The position numbers and the translations under genes are program-made. DNA of 64,000 nt, taken from positions 1-64,000 of the forward strand of contig CAHJWM010000023.1 in NCBI GenBank assembly GCA_903642325.1, in the 5' to 3' direction. Below, one piece after another: positions 46,951 through 55,758 of this stretch. Each line of letters begins with the position of its first letter. The first letter of the stretch is position 1. The DNA is from Myxococcales bacterium. Lineage in GTDB: Bacteria; Myxococcota_A; Polyangia; Polyangiales; Polyangiaceae. The notes beneath the pieces are model-generated. The model saw only the letters and a program-made list of their open reading frames with translations, did no database searches and had not been told where the DNA came from.

Positions 46951-47784
46951 TCACGCTGCGGCCGTGGCTTTGCCGATGTTGCTCACTTCTTCGGTAACAA
47001 TTTTGAACTGGGTCAATCTGGACTGACCGAACGTGGTAGTGATCGCGCAGTCCGCCGCATCCCGGCCGCGGGCCATTAGGATTCGCCCGATGCGCGGCTT
47101 ATTGTGCCGTGCGTCGAACGTGTACCAGCGACCGCCAAGATACACTTCGAACCATGCGCTAAAATCCATCGGCGCGGGAACTACGGGCACGCCGATATCG
47201 CCTAGGTATCCCGTAGCGTAGCGCGCAGGGATGTTCATGCAGCGGCACAACGCAACCGCCAGATGAGCAAAGTCCCGACAGACTCCGACGCGCTCCTCGT
47301 GGCCTTCCCACGCGGTTCGTGTAGCCCGCGCGAATTGATAACCAAACGTCAAACGGTTGTGCACGTAGTCCACGATGGCTTGAACCCGCGCCCAGCCGCG
47401 CGGCGTGTTTCCGAACAGCGACCAAGCCATCTGCGACAGCCGGTCGGTCTCACAGTACCGGCTGCCCATCAAAAATTGCACGGCTTCATCCGGGAGCTCT
47501 GCGACTGGCACTTCCTGCGCCCAGGGCGCGTAGTCGTCCGGTAAACCGGAGTCCTCGATCACGAAGTTGGTCGACAACTGGAGTATGCCCGCGGGCGCTA
47601 TGGTTCGCGTGCGTAGGTTGCCGAACTCATCGAGGCTAGCGACCAACGGCGCCGGGCCATTCGACGTGATGATGGCGGGCGTGCGAATGTCCCCCGCGCG
47701 AGAGGGATGCACGCTGAGGAGTGCCATTAAAGGCGTCTCGGAGTTGCATTCAATCGAAATCTCATACCCAGCTCTAATAAACAT
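46951..47784 (-). CDS. Transglutaminase-like protein (divergent pair A)
   Basis: 277 residues. The N-terminal beta domain (YEISIECNSETPLMALLSVHP) is followed by the papain-like core with Cys (RVGVCRDFAHLAVALCRCMNIPARYATGY), His region (MDFSAWFEVYLGGRWYTFDARHNKP) and Asp in the same block. This is the cytoplasmic/transglutaminase-N family, often protease- or amidase-like. The paralogue at 48248 points the other way. No signal peptide. Confidence 0.88.
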   Translation of the reverse strand: MFIRAGYEISIECNSETPLMALLSVHPSRAGDIRTPAIITSNGPAPLVASLDEFGNLRTRTIAPAGILQLSTNFVIEDSGLPDDYAPWAQEVPVAELPDEAVQFLMGSRYCETDRLSQMAWSLFGNTPRGWARVQAIVDYVHNRLTFGYQFARATRTAWEGHEERVGVCRDFAHLAVALCRCMNIPARYATGYLGDIGVPVVPAPMDFSAWFEVYLGGRWYTFDARHNKPRIGRILMARGRDAADCAITTTFGQSRLTQFKIVTEEVSNIGKATAAA

Positions 47785-48150
47785 GGCGCGTCAGCATGCA
47801 ATCGACGGGCCAGCGGACCGGGCGAAAACCTCAGGCTATTTCCGCCGCTATCCGCGAAGCCAGCGCGCCACGGCGAACCGTCTGAGCCGAAAGATCACGG
47901 GCGGCGCGAAACGCCTCACCAACGCTCTAAGATTCGCGACGTTCAACGCAATCGCGTTTGGCGCGTTCTTTGCGAACCGGATGCTCATGCCTGTTCTTTT
48001 CTTTTCGCTCCTGGGTCTGGCTAGCGGCTGCTTAGCGCGCGCCCTCTTGCCGGGGATCGGGCGATTGGGGCTGCCGGCGAGCATGGCATTCGGATCCTCG
48101 GCTCGTTTTTTGGCTCCCTTCTTATTAGCGTTGCGACCAGTAGCCGCGCC
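47785..48150. other. Intergenic stretch between divergent transglutaminase genes
   Basis: The 366 bases hold no supported gene. A plus-strand frame with hydrophobic stretches (MPVLFFSLLGLASGC) and a basic minus-strand frame overlap each other and cannot be separated by eye. It should contain both promoters. Confidence 0.4.
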
Positions 48151-48246
48151 ATGGACATGAACCGCGCCCACGTACTCGGCAGCCTCGTTGGCGTGTTGGT
48201 CGTCTTTGCGGTCATGGGGCGCGGCGCGACCCGAGCGATGGTCTGA
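48151..48246 (+). CDS. Possible 31-residue membrane peptide
   Basis: ATG at 48151 opens MDMNRAHVLGSLVGVLVVFAVMGRGATRAMV, which has one hydrophobic segment. Its TGA lies one base before the ATG of the next transglutaminase gene, as in a translationally linked leader. No ribosome-binding site is clear. Confidence 0.25.
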   Translation: MDMNRAHVLGSLVGVLVVFAVMGRGATRAMV

Positions 48247-48247
48247 C

Positions 48248-49024
48248 ATGCGGCTTCGAGCGGGCTGTGAGATGACCCTTCGTACGGAAAGCCCCGTCGC
48301 GATCATCGCCATGCTGCGCCCGAGCAGTGGGCAGGCGCAATGGATAGTGAGCGAACGTTTCGACTTCGAGCCGTTCGTCCGTGCGCTCGAGTACGTGGAT
48401 GGCTTTGGCAATCTATGTCAGCGCATGATCGCGATGGACGGCCTTCGGATTCGGACCGAGGCCGTCGTGGAAGTGACCGACTCAATTGCGGTGCATCCCG
48501 GCGGCGCGCTCACACTACCTCAGGACGTGCCCGACTACGCGTTGCAGTTTTTGCTTCCAAGCCGCTATTGTCCCTCGGATACGCTGGGCGACCTGGCCCG
48601 GAAAGTCGTCGCTGGCGCGGCGCCTGGCTATGACCAAGTCGAGGCGATTCGAGCCTGGATCAAGGAAGACATCGAGTACAAGTACGGGGTCAGCAACGGC
48701 TCCACGTCGGCCGCAGATACGCTGCGGGACAAGGCTGGCGTGTGCCGAGATTTCTCTCACATCGGTCTGTCCCTATGCCGCGCTCTACACATTCCGGCGC
48801 GCATGGTAGTTGGCTATCTACATCGCTTGGAACCCATGGATCTCCATGCCTGGTTCGAGGCATTCGTCGCCGGGCGTTGGTACACGTTCGATGCGACGCA
48901 GTCGGCGCCGCGCGGCGGACGAGTCGCGCTCGCCTACGGACGCGACGCCGGTGACGTCGCGTTGATCACGGAATTCGGCCCGCTCAAAACCGAAAACATG
49001 AGCGTTTGGGTCGAAGCTGAGTAG
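48248..49024 (+). CDS. Transglutaminase-like protein (divergent pair B)
   Basis: 258 residues from ATG at 48248 (MRLRAGCEMTLRTESP). N-terminal beta domain and core with Cys (KAGVCRDFSHIGLSLCRALHIPARMVVGY), His region (MDLHAWFEAFVAGRWYTFDATQSAPRGGR). It aligns closely in motif order with the gene at 46951. It is followed 9 bases later by the SHOCT-type gene, so the two may form an operon. Confidence 0.88.
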   Translation: MRLRAGCEMTLRTESPVAIIAMLRPSSGQAQWIVSERFDFEPFVRALEYVDGFGNLCQRMIAMDGLRIRTEAVVEVTDSIAVHPGGALTLPQDVPDYALQFLLPSRYCPSDTLGDLARKVVAGAAPGYDQVEAIRAWIKEDIEYKYGVSNGSTSAADTLRDKAGVCRDFSHIGLSLCRALHIPARMVVGYLHRLEPMDLHAWFEAFVAGRWYTFDATQSAPRGGRVALAYGRDAGDVALITEFGPLKTENMSVWVEAE

Positions 49025-49033
49025 GATTCCGCC

Positions 49034-49612
49034 ATGAACGAGCTGACCGAAGAAGGTAGCCGCGCGGTTCAGGATCTCGCGTCGCGCTACAACCTTAGCG
49101 CCGAAGCGGTGAAAACCTTGCTTCTAGCCGTGAACGCCGGGGGCGGGTCCATGGCGCAGTTCAACCATCCAGAGCTTGGTGGCGGCGGGCAATGGATGCG
49201 CGGAGGCATGACCATGGTTGGGGATATGTTCAACCGCGGTCTGCAGGCCACCGTCGCCAATTTGTGCAGTGAGCTTTCGTCACTGTTGGCCTCGAAGCAG
49301 GTCCTGAAATCCGCGGCAGACGCAAACGGCTCTTCGCCCAACCGCAACACGAGGGGCGACGGCAACTGGTGGCCCGCAGAGCTCGGCACGCCCAGCTCGA
49401 GCGGTGGCCAAAACGACGCACGCTACGCCTATTTCCGCCAAGCCCGGCGGCTCGTGATCGAGCGAGGCGGTCAGCAAAGCTCGTACGATACGCTCGAGCA
49501 CCAGATTGGCGGCGTCCAGCAGCAACAGGGCGGCTCGAGTGGCTCGCTCTCGTTCACCAGTCAGCTAGGCACTTTTACCGTCGATAGCCTACCGCGCGTC
49601 AGCGCACCCTGA
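49034..49612 (+). CDS. SHOCT-type protein
   Basis: 192 residues. It opens with a helix (ELTEEGSRAVQDLASRYNLSAEAVKTLL) then AQFNHPELGGGGQWMRGGMTMVGDMFNRGLQ, the segment found in SHOCT-containing proteins, and a Ser/Gly/Gln-rich C-terminal half. The role is unknown; short SHOCT modules are thought to mediate assembly. It lies between a transglutaminase gene and small genes of unknown function. Confidence 0.7.
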   Translation: MNELTEEGSRAVQDLASRYNLSAEAVKTLLLAVNAGGGSMAQFNHPELGGGGQWMRGGMTMVGDMFNRGLQATVANLCSELSSLLASKQVLKSAADANGSSPNRNTRGDGNWWPAELGTPSSSGGQNDARYAYFRQARRLVIERGGQQSSYDTLEHQIGGVQQQQGGSSGSLSFTSQLGTFTVDSLPRVSAP

Positions 49613-49615
49613 GCA

Positions 49616-49984
49616 TTGCGTCGCATCGCTTGGCTTGGGGCGACGCTCTTTCTCGGCGCCCTGGTGGGCTTATTGATCACCCGACGGCATTCTGCGGCGC
49701 TCAAAGCCAACGAGTGCCGACTTTCGATCCCTGGTTCGAGCGTCTCGCCCATGCTCTTCCCAACCAAGGCGGGATCAGAGGCGTTGGACGCGGCTATCCT
49801 GGGCAATGCAGACGACAGCGCCGTCACTCGCATCATCGCCGAGCAAGGCGGGTTCACGGTTCCGCCGGGCACCAGTTGCTCCGAACTGGAGGCTGGCCCC
49901 GTTTACTCGCGGGTGCTCGTCACGGACGGGTCGTTCGTCGGCAAGAGCGCATGGGCGCCGTCCATTCACACCCACGGTAAATGA
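49616..49984 (+). CDS. Small membrane-anchored protein
   Basis: 122 residues from TTG at 49616, 3 bases after the preceding stop. One N-terminal membrane segment (IAWLGATLFLGALVGLLI) and a small mature domain with two Cys (NECRLS, GTSCSEL). It ends in TDGSFVGKSAWAPSIHTHGK. I cannot name it. The tight spacing suggests an operon with the SHOCT-type gene. Confidence 0.55.
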   Translation: MRRIAWLGATLFLGALVGLLITRRHSAALKANECRLSIPGSSVSPMLFPTKAGSEALDAAILGNADDSAVTRIIAEQGGFTVPPGTSCSELEAGPVYSRVLVTDGSFVGKSAWAPSIHTHGK

Positions 49985-50468
49985 AGCTCAGCTGCTTCGC
50001 GGTTGGGGTGAGCTGAGATTCGAATCATTTCTTGAGCTTGGCGAGCCCGCGACCTTTGCCTTGCCAGCCACGCTGGGCATCGCTAGCCATCGTGGAGTGG
50101 CCGATCATCATGCGACCCCAATGCCGCTCGAAACATTGAGGGATTTACTGGGGATCGCCAGGGCCTTGTACGCCGCGTGGTCTGCTAGTGAAGGGCCCAT
50201 CGAGATGGAGGAGCTACGCGGCATCGGCGCGGAGCTTCGCGACGCCTACCGGCTAGCGGCGCGCTCAAAACCCGGCACGACCGCGCACCGAGCCGCGTGG
50301 GTAAAGGCCGAACGTGCGACACGACAATTGGGTGATCTGTTGGGCGACTTCACCACCGTAAAGTCCTTGGTCGGCACCACGAGCGTCCGCTTGGGATTTT
50401 CGAGCGGCGCAGCAAAACCATTTTACGACCGAAATGCGAAGGTCCGAGCCCGACGAAAGCGCGGCTAG
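49985..50468 (+). CDS. Hypothetical protein, start uncertain
   Basis: The reading frame is coding in character from about 49990 (EAQLLRGWGELRFESFLELGE) to the stop at 50468, with a helical C-terminal half and a basic end (RARRKRG). No ATG/GTG exists in this part; TTG at 50061 is the nearest, or the frame may begin inside the previous gene at 49806. A frameshift from the preceding protein is another option. Function unknown. Confidence 0.4.
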
Positions 50469-50682
50469 CAGTGCGGAGGGGCCCGCCAGCGGCGAAAATG
50501 CAAACCTCGTCACACCGCTCACGAGCCACCGCTTCTTCGACCATCCCGTCCAGGTAAGTGCGACGAAGAAAGCTCGACCTGACACCGGGCAGGCACGGTG
50601 TGCGGCCAGAAGCGAGGCTCAGGTGCACTGCCGGCTCGGGCCATTCACGTGACGGTAGAACCCCGGCGGGGCGCAAGCCCAT

Positions 50683-52059
50683 TCATACTCTACGTACGAG
50701 CCTGGGGGATTCTGACTGCTCGGGGATGCCTGTGCTTTGCGGCTGGTCGCGCTTTGCGACCAGCTTGAGGCGGCGTAGCTCGATTTGGGCAACCAGCAAT
50801 GCGGTGAGATCGTGAAGCGACGCGAGCTCTTCTTGTGTCCAAACACGGGGGCCGCTGTCGATCGCGCACAACGCGCCGAGCGCGTCGCCATCGGCAGTCA
50901 CGATCGGAACGCCCGCGTATGCACCGACGCCAATTTCGAGGACCGCGCCATTGTCACGCACCAATGGGTGAGTGCGCGCATCGTCAATCACCAGCGGTAA
51001 ACGAGTCGTCACGGCGTGTTGGCAGAAAGAATGAGTGAGCGGCGTTTGGCGTGCGCTCGCCCACGGCTCTGTCAATCCAATCGCGCTCTTGAAAAATTGC
51101 CGGTCGTTGTCGACCAAAGAGACCAACGCCACGGGTACCGTGAGCAACTTCGATACGAGCCGGGTAAACCGATCGAAGTCCTCTTCTGGTGCGCTATCCA
51201 ACAGGTGAGTGTCGTCGAGGGCCTGCAACCGTCCTGCCGAAAGAACCGCGGGGGATGGGTTGAGTGCCGAAGCTTGGGCGCGTACGTAGCGTGTCGTCCA
51301 GACGCCTGGTGGTGGTTGAGGGAGCGGCAGTGGGCCTGGTCTAGCCAGAAAGTACCCCTGCCCATACGAGACCCCGAGTTTCTGAAGCGCGACGAGCTCT
51401 GCTTCGGTTTCAATTCCCTCGGCACAAATCTGCGCTCCGAGGCTCTCGGCGAACGTCACCAGCGCGGCGGCGAGCGCCGCGCGAATTGGGCTCTCATCGA
51501 TCTTGGTCGTCAGGCTGCGATCGAGCTTGATCACGTTTGGTTGAAGGCGCAGCACGTGCTGAAAACTGGAGAAGCCGGCGCCAGCGTCATCGACGGATAG
51601 GCGCGCGCCAATGGCACGCAACCGAGCGACGGCGGCGATCAATGCGTCGTAATCGTCAACGCGTGCATGCTCGGTGAGCTCAACGACGACACGCCCGGGG
51701 GGAAGGGCGCGCAGCAAGTTGAACAACGCTGCCGAGCAGAGCGTCGCAGGCGCCGTATTGACTGCAATATAGACGTCCGGTGGGAAGCTATCGAGCACGC
51801 TCAGGGCCCGTTCGATGGCGTGCATTTCTAGCTGCAGCCCCGCCCCTGCGGTCCAGGCATCAGCGAACCACTCGTCCGGACTGCGATATGGCTGGGTGTT
51901 GAAGCGAGCAAGCGCCTCGGCGCCCACTACCTGCCCCGTACGAATGTCGACGACTGGCTGGTACACCATGGCGAGCGTCTCGCCAACCAACGGACCTGGA
52001 ATCCGCGCTCGGGCGGACTCAACGTCAGGAGGTCGCGAAGTCGACCGAGGATTCAACAT
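50683..52059 (-). CDS. EAL phosphodiesterase with C-terminal GAF domain
   Basis: 458 residues. An EAL domain (about 25-260): AEALARFN, VNTAPATL, VVVELTEH, SVDDAGAGFSSF, VIKLDRSL, CAEGIETEAE, GQGYFLARP; the metal and catalytic residues look intact, with DDAGAGF in place of DDFGTGY. A GAF domain follows at about 280-430 (EEDFDRFTRLVSKLLTVPVALVSLVDNDRQFFKSAIGL). It should hydrolyse cyclic-di-GMP, with the GAF part as a sensor. EAL before GAF is the reverse of the usual order. Confidence 0.9.
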   Translation of the reverse strand: MLNPRSTSRPPDVESARARIPGPLVGETLAMVYQPVVDIRTGQVVGAEALARFNTQPYRSPDEWFADAWTAGAGLQLEMHAIERALSVLDSFPPDVYIAVNTAPATLCSAALFNLLRALPPGRVVVELTEHARVDDYDALIAAVARLRAIGARLSVDDAGAGFSSFQHVLRLQPNVIKLDRSLTTKIDESPIRAALAAALVTFAESLGAQICAEGIETEAELVALQKLGVSYGQGYFLARPGPLPLPQPPPGVWTTRYVRAQASALNPSPAVLSAGRLQALDDTHLLDSAPEEDFDRFTRLVSKLLTVPVALVSLVDNDRQFFKSAIGLTEPWASARQTPLTHSFCQHAVTTRLPLVIDDARTHPLVRDNGAVLEIGVGAYAGVPIVTADGDALGALCAIDSGPRVWTQEELASLHDLTALLVAQIELRRLKLVAKRDQPQSTGIPEQSESPRLVRRV

Positions 52060-52212
52060 GGTTCGCGGGGAAACGGCCGTCGCCTACCAATCCTTATGAC
52101 GTGGTACGAAAGCGGCTGCATGATGCAGACTGCCTCGCGGTCGATCTACCTGCGCTTCAGGCGCGCTCCGCTGATGCTTTACGGGAGCGCGAAACCAGCG
52201 ACGAACGAGCGG

Positions 52213-52284
52213 AGCCGACTTCGAGACTTGAACTCGAGACCTGCGGTTTACGAAACCGCTGCTCTACCACTGAGCTAAGTCGGC
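52213..52284 (-). tRNA. tRNA-Thr (anticodon CGT)
   Basis: 72 bases on the minus strand fold as a tRNA: acceptor GCCGACT / AGTCGGC, D stem GCTC/GAGC, anticodon stem GCGGT/ACCGC around loop TTCGTAA (anticodon CGT, reading ACG), and T arm TCGAG-TTCAAGT-CTCGA. The CCA end is not encoded in full. It lies between the EAL gene and argJ. Confidence 0.97.
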
Positions 52285-52461
52285 GTGGGCGCGGGAGAAT
52301 ACGCGGGGACAAGCGAGAGTCAAGGTTCTCGGGCGCGTTTTGTGTGGCGGCGTGAGTGAGCGTGGGGCGATCGCGCGCGGGGGTATTTTCGCGCGAGGAG
52401 TGGGGCCGCGGGGTGCTATGGATGGCGGGCGGCCAGCTCGCCGCAGGAGGCAACAGACCAG

Positions 52462-53646
52462 ATGACTTCGACAATTGCAGGCTTTCGGTTCGCAGCGGTC
52501 TCGGCGGGAATCCGCAAGGACGGCCGTGTGGACGTCGCCTTGGCGGTTGCCGACCGCCCCGCGGTGGTTGCGGGGCTCTTCACGCGCAACCTGGTGCGTG
52601 CCGCACCCGTGCTGCTCGCGGAAGAGCGCGTTAAAAACGGTCTGGCCCGCGCCATCCTCGTGAATGCGGGCTGCGCTAATGCATGCACGGGCGAGGCGGG
52701 GTTCGCGGCGGCCCGTGAAACCACGGAGGCCGTTGCGCGCGCTTTGGGCATTCCGGTCGATGAAGTCCTTCCGGCGTCGACCGGGGTGATTGGCCAACTG
52801 CTGCCGGTCGCCAAAATGAATGCGAAGGCCAAAGAGCTGGCCAAGAGTATTACTCCGGACGGTTACGAAGCGTTCGCGCAGGCGATCTGCACGACGGATC
52901 GTTGGGTCAAAGTAGCAGAGGCCAAGGTCGAGACGTCATCGGAGGATCCCGTTACGATCGTGGGCATCGCCAAGGGCGCCGGTATGATTCATCCGGACGT
53001 GGGCCCCCCTCAGGCCACCATGCTGGTGTTCTTATTCACCGACGCCGTGATCAAGCAGGAAGAGCTACAACTCGCGTTGGCGCAGGTCGCGGACAAGACC
53101 TTCAATGCCGCGAGTGTAGACGGCGATACGAGCACCAACGATACGGTGCTCGCGCTCGCGTCCGGTGCGTCGAACATCCGACTCACTGCCCCACAGATCG
53201 CACCGGCGCTGTTCAGCGTCTGCGACAAGTTGGCTCGCTCGATGATCGCGGATGGCGAAGGCGCCAATCACGTCGCCGAAATACGCGCGGTCGGTCTGGC
53301 GACCGAGGCGGACGCCCGCAAAGTCGCCCAGACCATGGCCACTTCGCTATTGGTAAAAACGGCGCTGCACGGCAAAGATGCCAACTGGGGTCGCTTGCTC
53401 GCCGCCGCCGGCCGCGCCGGCGTAGCCTTCGATCCGAGGCTTGCCAGCATCAAAATTGGGGATGTCGAGATCGTAAAAAACGGCCTCGCCATGGGCGAAG
53501 AGGCCGAGAAGCTCGCGGCCGAGGTCCTGAAGGGCCCAAGCTACAAGATCGAGATCGGTCTCGGCTCTGGCCCCGGTGAGTTCAGCTACTTGACCAGCGA
53601 TCTCGGCCACGGCTACGTGGACGTGAATGCGGATTACCGCTCTTGA
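52462..53646 (+). CDS. argJ: Bifunctional ornithine acetyltransferase / N-acetylglutamate synthase
   Basis: 394 residues with an AGGAGG site before ATG at 52462. It makes ornithine while regenerating N-acetylglutamate in arginine synthesis. The precursor cleaves itself before Thr107 (PASTGVIG). Other marks: AGLFTRNLVRAAPV, NAGCANACTG, GDTSTNDTVLALASG and GKDANWGRLLAA. The C-terminal end (YLTSDLGHGYVDVNADYRS) is complete. Confidence 0.96.
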   Translation: MTSTIAGFRFAAVSAGIRKDGRVDVALAVADRPAVVAGLFTRNLVRAAPVLLAEERVKNGLARAILVNAGCANACTGEAGFAAARETTEAVARALGIPVDEVLPASTGVIGQLLPVAKMNAKAKELAKSITPDGYEAFAQAICTTDRWVKVAEAKVETSSEDPVTIVGIAKGAGMIHPDVGPPQATMLVFLFTDAVIKQEELQLALAQVADKTFNAASVDGDTSTNDTVLALASGASNIRLTAPQIAPALFSVCDKLARSMIADGEGANHVAEIRAVGLATEADARKVAQTMATSLLVKTALHGKDANWGRLLAAAGRAGVAFDPRLASIKIGDVEIVKNGLAMGEEAEKLAAEVLKGPSYKIEIGLGSGPGEFSYLTSDLGHGYVDVNADYRS

Positions 53647-53656
53647 TCCCTGCTCG

Positions 53657-54001
53657 ATGACGTTGGCCGTCGTACTGTGCGCCTGCGCCGCGCAGCACGG
53701 TACGATCGGGGCCGTGATCGCTCAAGAACCCGACACCGGTCGGCTCTTTCTTCGAGATGTCCCGCCGGGTCTGGCGGCGGCTCGCGCCGGCCTCAAATCG
53801 GGGGACGAAATCTTGTTGATCGACGGAGTCGACGCGCGCGCCATGGATTCCAAGCAGATCCACGGCATGCTTTCGGGCGAGGTCGACGACCAAGTAAAAC
53901 TCACGGTGGTGCGCGGCGATCAAGTCCTGCGTGTCACCTTGAAGCGCACCGAAGCGCAAAAGCTGCGGCCGACCCGCACTGGCCCAGAAGGCCCTTCCTG
54001 A
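53657..54001 (+). CDS. Small PDZ-domain protein
   Basis: 114 residues from ATG at 53657. It begins with a short hydrophobic signal-like stretch (MTLAVVLCACAAQ), then one PDZ domain (DVPPGLAAARAGLKSGDEILLIDGVDARAMDSKQIHGML, LTVVRGDQVLRVTL). It has no protease part. It starts 10 bases after the argJ stop. It may bind C-terminal peptides in the periplasm. Confidence 0.75.
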   Translation: MTLAVVLCACAAQHGTIGAVIAQEPDTGRLFLRDVPPGLAAARAGLKSGDEILLIDGVDARAMDSKQIHGMLSGEVDDQVKLTVVRGDQVLRVTLKRTEAQKLRPTRTGPEGPS

Positions 54002-54166
54002 GCTGATCGCCGCCCCGGCACATGCGGGATCGACCCCTCATTTTCGGCAGTCGCAGGCCTTCCCGTAGGCCGGTTTCATTGCTAGGTTCCGCGCCGATCC
54101 CGCGCTGGGCGAGCCCAGCCCGCCTCTCGAAGCTTTCGGGGAGACCCCCCGCCATGGAGTGTCACG

Positions 54167-55408
54167 ATGAGCAGCTATCTCTTCACGTCCGAATCCGTAA
54201 CCGAAGGCCATCCGGACAAAGTTTGCGACGCCATATCTGACGCCGTGCTCGACGCCGCCCTGGCCGGCGACAAATACAGCCGCGTCGCATGCGAGACGCT
54301 GGTCAAGACGGGCTTCGTCGTCATCGCCGGTGAAATTACGACGAAGTCGACGATCGACTTCGGCAAAGTCGCGCGAAAAGCGATCAAAGACATCGGTTAC
54401 ACGAGCTCGGACATCGGCTTCGATGCCGACACCTGCGGCATCATGATCGCCGTCGAACCGCAGTCGCCGGATATCTCGCAAGGCGTCACCGAAGGCCAGG
54501 GCCTGCACAAGGACCAAGGCGCGGGGGACCAGGGTTTGATGTTCGGCTATGCATGTGACGAAACGCCGGAGCTCATGCCCGCGCCGATCATGTACGCGCA
54601 TCAATTGTCGAAGCAGCTCGCTGCCGTCCGCAAGAAAGGCGCGGTCGACTTCTTACGACCCGACGGCAAGAGCCAAGTCACCGTCGAATACGAGAATGAA
54701 GTGCCCAAGCGCATCGAGACGGTCGTCGTCTCGACTCAGCACGGCCCGGAGGTGAAGCACAAGGCCCTCAAAGAGGCGGTGATGGAGCTCGTCATCAAAA
54801 AGGCGCTGCCCAAACACTTGCTAGACAACAAAACCAAGTACTTCGTAAATCCCACGGGCCGCTTCGTGGTCGGCGGACCCTGCGGGGACGCGGGTCTCAC
54901 CGGTCGCAAAATCATCGTCGATACGTACGGCGGCATGGGTCGGCATGGCGGCGGTGCGTTCAGCGGCAAAGACCCGTCCAAGGTCGATCGCTCGGCTTGC
55001 TACTACGCACGCTTCGTGGCCAAGAACATCGTCGCGGCCGGCCTTGCCAAACGGTGTGAAGTGCAGGTCGCTTATGCGATCGGCGTCGCCCAACCGATGG
55101 GCGTTTACGTCCAAACGTTCGGCACCGGGAAAATCGACGACGAGACCCTGGCCGCCTACGTGATGAAGAACTTCGACATGCGCCCCCGCGCGCTGATCGA
55201 GGAGCTCGACCTGCTGCGCCCGATCTACCAGCCCACGTCCAGCTATGGCCACTTCGGGCGTACTGAGTTCGCGTGGGAAAAGACCGAGCGCTCCAAGAGG
55301 TTGGCGGCGGATCTGCTGGGAGGCTCGGCCAAGTCCGCAACGAAATCGAACGGGATCGAAGTAGGCGAAACGAAAAAAGCGAAGCCCAAAGCTCAAGCGC
55401 GCGCCTGA
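54167..55408 (+). CDS. metK: S-adenosylmethionine synthetase
   Basis: 413 residues; a GGAG site precedes ATG. Motifs: [57 protein letters not shown] and [17 protein letters not shown]. It makes SAM from methionine and ATP. A Lys/Ala-rich tail of about 25 residues follows the conserved core. A clear terminator lies 35 bases downstream. Confidence 0.96.
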   Translation: MSSYLFTSESVTEGHPDKVCDAISDAVLDAALAGDKYSRVACETLVKTGFVVIAGEITTKSTIDFGKVARKAIKDIGYTSSDIGFDADTCGIMIAVEPQSPDISQGVTEGQGLHKDQGAGDQGLMFGYACDETPELMPAPIMYAHQLSKQLAAVRKKGAVDFLRPDGKSQVTVEYENEVPKRIETVVVSTQHGPEVKHKALKEAVMELVIKKALPKHLLDNKTKYFVNPTGRFVVGGPCGDAGLTGRKIIVDTYGGMGRHGGGAFSGKDPSKVDRSACYYARFVAKNIVAAGLAKRCEVQVAYAIGVAQPMGVYVQTFGTGKIDDETLAAYVMKNFDMRPRALIEELDLLRPIYQPTSSYGHFGRTEFAWEKTERSKRLAADLLGGSAKSATKSNGIEVGETKKAKPKAQARA

Positions 55409-55758
55409 GCGCACGCTATCAAAGCTAGGTTTTTCCGTTGATAACCGCGGGGTCCGCCAAGATTCCGCGGTTCGCGTTTTTTCTTTGGGGTGCTCCTGCG
55501 CGGCAGGAGACGCCATTCTACAAACCCCTGACTTGCGCGCCGCGCCCGCATCGAGCTCGCGACGGAGCCAACGCTGGATGGCTGAACGTTGCAGCCGTGC
55601 CCTCGTAAACGGGTGCGAACACGCGCCGCCCAAGCGGTCGCGCAAGGGCCAAGGGCGAGCGAGCCCGCCTGACCCTGCCGTCGCCCAAACCGCCGGGGCC
55701 AGCGCTTCCTGGAGGGTGGCCGCGCCTAGGCGCTTCGCAGTGCGCTACGCTTTCGTCG
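55409..55758. other. Intergenic stretch with terminator
   Basis: 350 bp between metK and the cystathionine gene. The metK terminator is at 55443-55484; the rest has no supported gene. Confidence 0.6.
55443..55484 (+). terminator. Intrinsic terminator after metK
   Basis: Stem AACCGCGG / CCGCGGTT with a 14-base loop, followed closely by a run of T (ttttttcttt region). It fits a rho-independent terminator for metK. Confidence 0.8.

Noticed and set aside
47848-48411. 187-residue basic minus-strand frame between the transglutaminases
   Set aside because: It overlaps the second transglutaminase and competes with a hydrophobic plus-strand frame; neither could be confirmed.
54002-54166. SAM or SAH riboswitch upstream of metK
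   Set aside because: The leader is plausible in length but I could not draw a known consensus; a covariance-model search is needed.
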